The translations under genes and the position numbers were made by a program. Under the pieces are notes generated by a model that had not been told where the DNA came from, ran no database searches, and was given only the letters and a program-made list of their open reading frames with translations. Positions 10,410-18,676 of a stretch of 28,937 bases of DNA are shown here, in pieces; the first letter of the stretch is position 1, and each line of letters begins with the position of its first letter. Where the stretch lies: the NCBI GenBank assembly GCA_033557685.1, contig JAWQRN010000488.1, forward strand, positions 1-28,937, in the 5' to 3' direction. The stretch is from Sperchopsis tessellata. Lineage: Eukaryota > Arthropoda > Insecta > Coleoptera > Hydrophilidae.

Positions 10410-10460
10410 CCTTCTCTATTCGCCCCTTCACTTTTTAGACTCTGCTAACTCCATCCATTT
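10410..10460. repeat. Inverted copy of 7200-7260
   Basis: A block containing CCCCTTCACT and ACTCTGCTAA followed by TCCATCCATTTT matches the reverse complement of 7211-7257 with few differences. In copy 1 it directly follows the transposase end, but here about 175 bp intervene. So either copy 1 has a deletion or copy 2 an insertion. Confidence 0.7.
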
Positions 10461-11190
10461 TGTATATGGTATATATGTAAATGTTATATGTGGTAAATAT
10501 TTACACACTACATAACATTCATACTGTTAGAAACGACAAATTAAACCATCCTCAAACCTACTGATTTGTGGTTTAAATTTTTGTCATTAATACACGGTTT
10601 AAAATGCCCGACTTTTGATTATGAATACGATTTTTTTAGGAAAATGTTAAACCTGCCGTAGTCCATGGTTTAAAAACAATATGAATGAGACTGTTAGTAC
10701 ATATGCAATTTAACAAAATGTTGATTGTTGCAACGTATTCACTAAGTTGCCAATACTTTCACTATCAAAAACATTTTGTATCGTTATCTATTAAGTGCGT
10801 TATTTTGTTAGTTTAAAAATCTATTGAAATGTTTATATCCGTAGATTTATTATTACAAAGATAACTTATAGAGGTACAAGATATAGAAATAATGAATTAT
10901 ATATTATGCGTATACATATAAACATTTTTGAAATTGCGATCGGTAATAACGAAAAAAATTGTTATTTTAGTCTTAGTAAAGAATCTATTCGTTTACAATC
11001 ATTTATATCATGTATGATTATATTTAAAATAATGAATATTACAATTATGTACAATTACCTTATCAAATTATTTTCCTAATAGTTAAAAAATAGACAATAA
11101 TTCGATACATTTTATTTTGAAGCTTCGGGATAAAATAAAAGAACAAAATGCTTTAACGATACTATATTCTTTAATTCATAAACTGTTTTA
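10461..11190. other. AT-rich intronic sequence, nothing recognised
   Basis: Several GGTTTAAA/TTTAAACC boxes (10540-10680) in both orientations hint at a decayed element. No coding similarity is seen. Confidence 0.45.
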
Positions 11191-11194
11191 ATAT

Positions 11195-12060
11195 TTGGTG
11201 TAGAAACGCTTTTTTAGGGCATTTTTCATGACATTATCTAGTGTTTTTGGGCTTATCACGTCTAGTTCTTCACTAATATTAGTTTTTAGCTGTGTATTGT
11301 TCGTGGCTTGTTTACGTTCACTTTTTATTTAAAGTAGCCCCTTAGAAAAATGTCTAGTGCAGTCAAATTAAGTGATCGCGGGTGCCATTTTAAATCGCCG
11401 TTTTTTTTGAGATATTCACTCTGGAAAATGTTCCCTTAAGAGTTGCATTGTGGCCTTATTTCATGAGCGGTAGCTCCATCCTGCTGAAACCAAATATACT
11501 GATCCTCTTCCTATAGTTGTGACACAGTTCAGTCAGATGTTTCGATCGCCATCGACAGTCACTGTAACACCTTGATTGATTTAGAAGAAATAGGGGCCAT
11601 TTTTCCTATCCGCTTTAATGGTATAAAAAATCGTCACTCGAATTGGATGTAGAGAACTTTGATGACGTTATTTTGAATTTTCTTCACCCCAAAATTGATA
11701 ATTTTATTTATTGACAAAACTATTAAAATGAAAATGTGCCTCGTCACTCATTAGTAATTTGAAGTGGAATTCGTCACCATTGTCTACGATGTTTACCAGA
11801 GCGCGGGGGTTTTTCAGACGTAAAGGTGCCTTAGAGATGAAATTGTTCTACTGGATCTACTGCAAATCAGTATGTAAACTTCGCTGCAGCGTGCGTCGAG
11901 AGAGCTGCAATTGAGTAGTGCATCTTCTGGTCAATGACTCTGGATATTCTTCAACAATTTCCGTTACATACGCAATATTGGTTTTAGATCGGCTGATCCG
12001 TGATCTTCCCGTACGTCTTCCATCCGCCACAGAACCCCGTTGTACAACATTTTAAAACAA
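11195..12060 (-). pseudogene. DDE transposase remnant, near full-length (Tc1/mariner-IS630 superfamily)
   Basis: Read on the minus strand, blocks appear in the expected order: SVADGRRTGRSRISRSKTNI and VTEIVEEYPESLTRR (helix-turn-helix part), LSRRTLQRSLHTDLQ, MSDEAHFHFNSFVNK (first catalytic Asp), GVTVTVDGDRN, YIWFQQDGATAHE (second catalytic Asp), NGDLKWHPRSLNLTALDIFL (third-Asp block, with the usual CDL now LNL), then VNVNKPRTIH. The order and wording match the large insect transposon family with a QQDGATAH...WPPRS-DLTPLDFFLWG signature. Numerous stops and frameshifts show a dead copy about as long as a complete gene. It sits head to head against the PLE remnant that starts near 12120. Confidence 0.88.
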
Positions 12061-12119
12061 ACTTATAATTGTAGGAATTTGTATTCTTGGGTTCGAATAA
12101 TTGATTTATTGTTTTGAAG

Positions 12120-13410
12120 GTAAATTGCAACAATTTTCACACGTTGCGTTATTATGTTTTGTATAGGTGCATAAACCTTTGATACCTTTTCGATCGATTG
12201 GTAGTACAATAAAGTCTCCTACAAACAAATTCACCCGATTTCTGATACCGTTACTTAGCAATTGTAAGGCGATCCGAATCCCACATACGAAAGTCTTCCG
12301 ATTTTGTATAAGTATAAGACTAGCTCCCACTTCTTCGATATCTAGTTCCATTTCACCACTATACCCGACGACAATGAAATTAGCATCATCAGAGATTTAG
12401 TGAGACGGGAAAGTTCATCTCAAAATATTGCGGCGCTGACAGAGGTTTGTCTGAAGTCCACTTGTTTCCTATTTAGGCACCATTTCTACGAACAAACTTC
12501 TAGAGCTGATATCGGTTCCCCTTTGTCCTATGTTGTTACCAATAATTGTATGGAGGCATTTAAACAATTCGCATTATCGTCCTTCGATATAAAGCCCAAA
12601 TGCTGGTTCAGTTACGTGGTAATGAGGTGCACTAGATGCCTTCTTCAATCACATAAATTACCAACATCCCAATATTATTGTTACTGTGTAGATTGTGTCG
12701 TCAGGCTCCATTCCTTTCTTAGATGTATTGTTGAAACGTAGATCCAATCATTGACTTCTTCATTCTGTTTATCGTAATCCCACCCACACCAATAGGTACC
12801 TGCATGCATTGTCACATCATCACCTCTGTCAGATGGATGTAGGTGATAAATTATCTCGTATAGCGAGCTTTCAAGTTGTTTGACACAATTCTATGACACC
12901 GAAGCGCTTTTATCCAATGGATATAATGTGTCAGATATCAAACGTTCAATAAAGCGTTTCAGAAATCCACCTATAGCCGTCAAAAGTATCCGTGAAGAGA
13001 AAGAGACAGTTATTCTGCCATTCGGTAAGGATTAGACAGACATAATTTCTAATAAAGTTTGACATCAAAACGGTATTCTCTCAAAGTCAAAAGATATAGG
13101 AAGTTGTTCCGTCTGCAAATGATGTCGACGCTTTTCAACGAAGGAGTTTTTCAAGTACCTTGTTCATTTGTTAAGGATTGTATCGGAGAGACCTAGAGTA
13201 CGATTTCTAGTAGTCTAAAGTAGCATCAATGCTGTTCTCGTCTTTGTCATTTTACTTCATCAGTCATGGCTGAATATCGTCATAAAACAGGCTATGGTTA
13301 TAGTTTATGGAAATACTATACAAAATTGTTCCTAACATCTGAATTCTATATCTTAAAGCTATACAGCTCAGCGCAGAATCTTTCAATTTAACATCAGTAT
13401 GGGTCCTCGA
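12120..13410 (+). pseudogene. Penelope-like element remnant: reverse transcriptase plus GIY-YIG endonuclease
   Basis: Blocks in order: HKPLIPFRSIGSTIKSPTNK (12170 on; like IHKPG-PLRPIVSTIGSPTY), IPDDNEISIIRDL with IAALTEVCLKSTCFLF, FYEQTSRADIGSPLSYVV and MEAFKQFALSSFDIKPK (RT palm; like FYKQ...GSPLSPVVANL-ME). CWFSYVVM at 12601-12624 stands where the catalytic YVDD should be. YRNPTHTNRYLHALSHHH (12770 on) is highly characteristic of PLEs. KETVILPFGKD follows near 12995. At 13143-13193, GVFQVPCSFVKDCIGET is the degenerate GIY-YIG core, and VMAEYRHKTGYGY is its downstream part. At least two frameshifts and several stops, and the loss of the YVDD aspartates, show it is inactive. A CGAAACGT motif near 13814 may mark its 3' region. 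Confidence 0.88.
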
Positions 13411-14298
13411 ATTTTCTTTTGCAAAATTTTTACCCTAAGTCTAGGTGATATTTTTGCTGAATTTTAAAACAGTTTAGAAACCATATTTTTTAATTTTGTA
13501 TTTTTTCAAAATTCATAATATTATGTTCCAAGATACTTAAGTCTTAGCTCTAGAGCCTTCGAAATACCCCAGAAAATTCAGATAAACCATTGCTGTTTAT
13601 AATCGTCCAAACAGTATTAATAGATACGATGGTTTTTAGTTTCCCATTCGCCTGAAGGACCACCTTGACTCGTTTTTGTGCCTCTACACTCGATAATGCG
13701 CATTCTTTACTCCAGTTCCTATCTATATAAGCATGATCCGGTCTAGTCCTGATCAGTGTGTTGAGTTCATGTGTTGAAGTAATATCACTCGCCAAGAAAA
13801 TGTTGACGAAACGAAACGTCTGCACTATTCCGAGTCTATATACGGTTTCCACCCGGAAACACCATTAATATATTCAAATAACCGTAAACGTCGATTACAC
13901 GAAAAATCGCTCATCTATGTGGAAAATGGATGTATTATCAAGCGTGCACCAAGCCCAAACATATTATAAATTTGACTGCGAAACCGTTATTATAATAGAA
14001 ATTATCAACAGTAAGATCACTATGAAAACTACATGTTACTGTGACAGGGCTCGTCTAAGTGCAAAGTTTTGGTAAAATCAAGTCGGTTACTCATGCAGTA
14101 GCGTATTTACATACATTTACTGACTATCGCCAAGAGCGGACCCTGCAAATATTTAAGTTAGTTCTTAAGAAATTGAAATACTAAGATACAGTAAATGACA
14201 CAATTTAAATTAGTGACAGGGGCTCCAAGTTTATATATTACAATTTCTTTTATTATTGTAATTTATTGTTCCTCGTATAAATCAATTTTATTTTGCAG
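13411..14298. other. Possible PLE 3' region, then intron up to exon 2
   Basis: A 100-codon minus-strand open frame at 13550-13852 has no recognisable motif. It may simply be part of the PLE 3' region, where GACGAAACGAAACGT occurs (13803-13817). The remainder up to the exon is AT-rich and featureless. Confidence 0.45.
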
Positions 14299-14390
14299 TA
14301 CGATCATGGATTGTTTGGTGGTACCACTTCAAGAAAAATTAGAGGATTGGAAAAAAATTGTGCTTAACTTGGATAAAGAACATGCAAAAG
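14299..14390 (+). CDS. mim: mim exon (window exon 2), IMD domain
   Basis: The exon reads TIMDCLVVPLQEKLEDWKKI and continues VLNLDKEHAK. It aligns with MTSS1 LIDCLINPLQEQMEEWKKVA followed by NQLDKDHAKE, part of the I-BAR coiled-coil bundle. The acceptor is TTTTGCAG after a T-rich tract, and the donor is AAG/GTAAAA. The exon begins with the last base of a Ser codon and ends with the first base of an Asp codon. Translation continues about 11 bases past the donor before a stop, so a plain ORF reading over-extends at both ends; the upstream ATG at 14195 is intronic. It sits alone between an 8.9-kb and a 2.9-kb intron. Confidence 0.96.
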
Positions 14391-15427
14391 GTAAAAAGAA
14401 GTAACATTTTTATACTATGATTTTTCTTTTTTAAATTCCTTAACTTCAAAATTCAGTGGTAGTCAGAAGTTTTGTTATGTTGTAGATCTCATAGCTATTA
14501 GTTACTCCCAATTTATTATAACATCTCTCAAGTGAAAAAATGGAGTTATACAACTCTCAATATCGAATATAAATTTTTTTCTCAACCTTTAAGTCAGCCA
14601 TAACTATCGTGTACTTTATTTTCGATATTTAGATATTCCCGATAATTTCGATTTATATGTAAATTGAACAATAGTGAAATTGATTTACTGTTAGCTATTT
14701 GAAAATAATAGAAAATCAAAACTTTCAGAAACGATTTCTTGTGAAGTAATTTTCTAAACTCGCAAATGGCATTTTCCACTCGCAAATTGGGAGCTTGCGA
14801 GTGGGATTTTCGAAGGTTGTGCAAAGCTCAAAAGGTTTTTCTCAGCTTAGTTAAAATTCGCCTCAAATGATTAAAATAAGTACTTATACACATTAAAAGC
14901 ACCAGACCTTTTGAGCCCTTAACAAATCTAGAATTATTCATGGAGAGTATTATGTAGGATGATATTTCTGAGAACACTTTAAGTAAAAAACATATATACT
15001 GGGTGATTAAAATACTGTGAGCCGCATAAAGAACTAGGAAACGGTAAGATCTGCGTAATATGATGAAATTGTGTGGACTAAAAAATGTTTCTTGATGTTT
15101 CCAAAATATTTTCAGAAAACTGAAATTTTAGATTTTCATGACCTTTGAATACCTTAAATATTTAAAGTTCTATAAATTTAACCCTGTGGATCCCAATTAT
15201 TTTTTTTAATTTGTTTGATCTAATTTTTAGTTTACCTTTAGATATAGATGTAAAAAATTCAAAATCAAGATTTGCAAGAAAATTTACATTTGGGGGTGGG
15301 GGGCATAAATTTCTCATTGGATAATAATAATGGGATATATGTCCCACTAGTATAAAAATAAAATATCTAAAATATGAGATATATCATTTATTTAGAAGAA
15401 TATTTCATTATGTGAAAACCAGAAATG
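14391..15427. other. Intronic sequence upstream of the piggyBac remnant
   Basis: AT-rich, with no coding similarity. A G-run (GGGGGTGGGGGGC at 15292-15304) and an imperfect palindrome around 15332-15354 lie close to the piggyBac remnant and may be its subterminal sequence. Confidence 0.4.
14776..14804. repeat. Perfect 10-bp hairpin with nearby direct repeat
   Basis: CCACTCGCAA, a 9-nt loop, then TTGCGAGTGG. A third copy of CTCGCAAAT lies just upstream at 14758-14766, so the stem looks like part of a decayed repeat. Confidence 0.8.
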
Positions 15428-16800
15428 TCATTATGTGTGATTAAGAGTAAAGCATTTGTAACATATCAGAATAGCGCATGCTACACGGAGCATAGTAGTT
15501 GTGATTTCCTTCTTGTTTTTGGTACAGTTATAACACCTTCTTCTTGTGGGTCCTTTGATGGGTAAATGGTCACCAACATTTGCTTGCTGGGTACCATAAT
15601 TATTATAATACTCGACCAAACTTGGACATGAAGTACTAAGCATAACCAAATCTTTAGTATCTTTCCACGAAACAGCGCATGTCCCATACTGATTGCATAG
15701 AAACTGAGCTTTGTTTCTATTACGCCTCTTGTCTATTAAAAAGAGGCATATTTTTTTTCTCATAGAAATTGCAGTCCCTACTGCAACAAACTGTAAGTAA
15801 TTCATTACCTGGGTGCTAGAAAAAAACCCATCAAAATATAAACTGACATTTGGGTCTCTAATAGTGCCTGCAAGTTTCTTGACCACAGCTTCCCCCACAA
15901 TTGAATATTATTTTTATTATCCATTTTTTTTGACTCACATCTGACTCACAATGTTGCCCCTCTTTTATCGGCTTGGGGAGAAGACATTGTTTCAAAGTAC
16001 TTTGACTCTTGAATTTGGCCTTGGCCTCATCAACGCTTTGGCAAGTACTGATCTGGTCACCGAAAAAGTAGATTTCAAACAAGAAACCACTTTCTCGAAC
16101 ATTTTGTTGGCATTATCTGGATATTTGGAATTATTTAAAATTCAATTTAGAAGCAAGTAGTTAAAATTTGTTTCACAAAAATTAATATTTTATCATTTTG
16201 TTTCCAAGAGAACACTTGGTACTCTAGTAATGACACTGATCTGGAACCCTGTAGTAGGACATTACAAAAAAGCACTCCTAAAAACTATCATTATATCGTA
16301 ATATAGAAATATAGATGTTGTAGACATTTTCATCTATTGTTCCAAAATTTTCAAATGATTGTTGGTATTTTCAGCAATCTTGGGAAATAGACTTTTAGGA
16401 CACAGTGTGAAGAAAACGTCGAGTTCAGATGATGTAAATTTGCAAGAATCCTACAAGGCAATTCTGTTGGAATACTTTTCCTGGGTTGAAAATATTCAAC
16501 TACTGGCACCCATTTATCAAGAATTATGACTGGTATTTCTTCTTCATTTTCAGTTTTTTCCTGCCTGCTCTCATTTTTTTACCTTTTTTCATTTTTTCCT
16601 AGCTTCTTTCCTTGTAGTTAGTCACGTACTTTCACCACGTGAAATGTCTGTGGTTGACTGAGCATATTCTGAACCGCTATCTATAAAATTGTCATCCATC
16701 TCTTCCTCTACATCGAAAATTTCAGAAATATTTTCGGCAAAGTACTTCAATCGCTCTTCGGTCAATGGTGTCCTTCTGTAATAAAATATATCTTTTTTAG
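15428..16800 (-). pseudogene. piggyBac-like transposase remnant
   Basis: On the minus strand: RRTPLTEERLKYFAENISEI and an acidic stretch (N-terminus, 16640-16780), SELDVFFTLCPKSLFPKIAE with NTNNH (like YF-x-x-FF-x-x-x-L...I-x-x-TN), QSVDEAKAKFKSQSTLKQCL with PKPIK (first catalytic Asp block), GEAVVKKLAGTIRDPNVSLY and FDGFFSS (second Asp block), then YNNYGTQQANVGDHL in place of the usual YN-x-x-MGGVD-x-x-D. It ends with a Cys-rich domain (RRCYNCTKNKKE...CYKCFTLNH). The helical region between the third-Asp block and the Cys-rich end is deleted, and the frame is shifted several times. The 155-codon open stretch 15431-15898 is therefore only a fragment. It lies antisense to mim. Confidence 0.85.
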
Positions 16801-17273
16801 TACCAGTGGGACATTATATACATATAAAAAATATAATCATACCTAAGCAAAGAAAAAAATTTTAACTGATGTATTACCTCGAAATTTTCACAAAATTGTG
16901 TTAGTAAATAAGTAGTAAGATAAAATATGCTAGTATTTCACATTTACTGCTGTATAAAAACATATAGGTTATGTTTGCACAGGAATTTTTAGCGGGAATT
17001 CATACCTAGCAGCCAGAGTACCACTGAGACAAAGGCTAAACTAGATTACAATGCATTTGCTTCCATCTGGGTGACATCAACAGTTGTCTGGGACATATTC
17101 AACCCTTTGGGACTTAAAACCAATACTTTTAAATATATTTTGCTATTTTTTTCCATACTTTTTTGCAGCATAAAGCTGATAAATGATATTTTTCAAGAAA
17201 AGAGATTCTATTTGTACCAATAGCATATTCTTCCATAGTATATTTTAACTGAATGTAATTCTTTAATTTGTAG
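16801..17273. other. Intron between the piggyBac remnant and exon 3
   Basis: Contains CCAGTGGGACAT at 16803-16814, the partner of an inverted copy at 15340-15350, and related GGGACATATTC at 17091-17101. Otherwise AT-rich. Confidence 0.4.
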
Positions 17274-17509
17274 ATTTTAAAAGGGCAAGAGCAGAACTCA
17301 AAAAACGATCCACAGACACACTGAGGTTACAGAAAAAAGTACGGAAAGGTGCCGGTGGTGATCTACAAAAAAGACTTGAATATGGACTACAAGATGTCAA
17401 TGAACGTCGTCAATTACTTGAAGAGACTGAGAAACACGCCGTAAGGGCTGCTCTTTTGGAAGAAAGAAGCCGTTTTTGTACATTTGTTGGATTCTTAAAA
17501 CCTGTGGTT
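17274..17509 (+). CDS. mim: mim exon (window exon 3), IMD domain basic helix
   Basis: This 236-bp exon encodes about 78 residues, from FKRARAELKKRSTDTLRLQ through KKVRKGAGGDLQ and LLEETEKHAVRAALLEER to SRFCTFVGFLKPVV. It aligns along its whole length with the MTSS1 IMD (KKKSSDTLKLQKKAKKG; LLEETEKQAVRKALIEERGR). The run of Lys/Arg around RLQKKVRKG corresponds to the basic patch that in the I-BAR family contacts acidic phospholipids and F-actin; the function here is inferred from the family. The acceptor is AATTTGTAG and the donor is GTT/GTAAGT. Two bases complete the split Asp codon from the previous exon, and the exon ends in phase 0. Confidence 0.97.
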
Positions 17510-17572
17510 GTAAGTATAGTCTTGCTTTATTCCCAGTATTTCTCTATATTGCATTATAATATATATATATAT

Positions 17573-17865
17573 TGTTAGAGGCCTGGATTATTTACGGAAC
17601 AACAAGTAAAAACAAGAGTAGTTTAATAAAGGGTGTATATATATTTGAAAGTTAACAAATTACAATGAATTGAACACAAATGGACAATCATAAGTTACGA
17701 ACAGATACACAACACACAACAAACAGCTACCCAGTCTCTGGAAGAACTGTCTGGAGTTCTTGAGAAGGGTGTATTTATGTACCTCATTGATCACAGCCGG
17801 TTTCCGAATGCGCCTACTCGTACTAAATAGTATGGCACGAAATTTAAAAAGCAAGGCATCTTACA
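17573..17865. mobile_element. Candidate solo LTR with ATATAT target-site duplication
   Basis: The 293-bp unit begins TGTTAGAGG and ends GCATCTTACA, so both ends carry the TG...CA rule within imperfect short inverted termini. It is bordered by ATATAT on each side (17567-17572 and 17866-17871), though the left copy lies in a (TA)n run, which weakens the duplication argument. The interior is typical LTR-like sequence with an AATAAA on the plus strand (17624-17629) and a TATAAAT-like sequence on the minus strand near 17770. No internal retrotransposon coding sequence is adjacent. The orientation is uncertain. Confidence 0.6.
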
Positions 17866-18067
17866 ATATATCTATAAAGAACAATAAATATGCACGTTTA
17901 TGGCGTTAAGCGCTAAATGCCGCTATTTTTTAGCATAAAGAAGTACCATCTCAAAGTATCAGAGAGAATTTATAGTAAAACTTTCGCCGGTGACTGACAG
18001 ATGGAGACTAATTGCTTTGCAGCTCAAAAGTAATATGCCAGTTATTGGCAAATATAATAAAAATTTT

Positions 18068-18069
<2 letters not shown>

Positions 18070-18099
<30 letters not shown>

Positions 18100-18100
18100 T
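18070..18100. repeat. (TA)n microsatellite
   Basis: About 15 TA units in the intron before exon 4. Confidence 0.95.
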
Positions 18101-18382
18101 CCTATATCTAGGTTCTATCTATTATTTCATGTGATAACCCACAATTTCCTGGGATATTTATATAGAGAATATCTTATTCTGAAATAAATTAGTGGAAAAC
18201 TTGGAGATAGGACGAAAGAAAATAAACGTATATGTGTGTGAAGGTAGACTGTATACAAAGCTACCACCATACAGGATAGAGCGATAGTTCTAAATTTCCC
18301 ACAAATCCAATGTAGCGTAATCTCTTACACGTGTAAAACATCCATAAAAATATACACTAATTTTGTTTTCTGATTTGTTTAG

Positions 18383-18676
18383 GATGAAGAAGTAGCTATG
18401 TTAACTGAAATGTCCCGGCTACAAGAAGTTGTTCAGCAACTGGACAAACATACAGCAGATCCACAGATTCTTCCTCCTGCTTCTGAGCAAGTGATAGCAG
18501 ATCTAAAAAGTTCAGATAGTGGATGGTCCTTCCAGACTCCTCCTTCATCACCATCAAGTTTAGGTTCTAGAAAATCTTCAATGTGTTCCATAAGCTCACT
18601 AAACAGTTCTTCTTCAGGGAGTTCTAAAAGTCATCATTCGCCAAGTCATCCTCACTGGCATAGATCTTTATCTCAG
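18383..18676 (+). CDS. mim: mim exon (window exon 4), end of IMD and Ser-rich linker
   Basis: Exactly 98 codons in phase 0 at both ends. Residues 1-40 (DEEVAMLTEMSRLQEVVQQL and on to SEQVIADLK) close the I-BAR bundle and match MTSS1 EEEISMLGEITHLQ and SSEQVILDLKGSD. Next come WSFQTPPSSPSSLGSRKSSM, equivalent to MTSS1 WSYQTPPSSPS...SRKSSV, and a Ser/His-rich linker ending HWHRSLSQ. SRKSS and SPSS blocks of this kind are typical Ser/Thr kinase target sequences; no site is demonstrated here. The acceptor is TTTGTTTAG and the donor is CAG/GTAAGC. An internal ATG at 18398 is not the start, because the homology begins upstream of it. Confidence 0.97.

Noticed and set aside
12106..12351. 81-codon minus-strand ORF
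   Set aside because: No motif. It lies opposite the PLE RT segment at 12167-12400 and is best seen as a shadow.
12400..12741. 113-codon plus-strand ORF as a host gene
   Set aside because: It is the in-frame middle of the PLE reverse transcriptase remnant, and its ATG is internal to the RT homology.
13550..13852. 100-codon minus-strand ORF
   Set aside because: No recognisable domain, and it lies in the probable 3' region of the PLE. Length alone is weak evidence in this sequence.
15431..15898. 155-codon minus-strand ORF as an intact gene
   Set aside because: It is the C-terminal part of a piggyBac transposase with an internal deletion. The upstream parts of the same protein are in other frames with stops.
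15951..16160. 69-codon plus-strand ORF
   Set aside because: Shadow of the minus-strand piggyBac remnant; no plus-strand motif.
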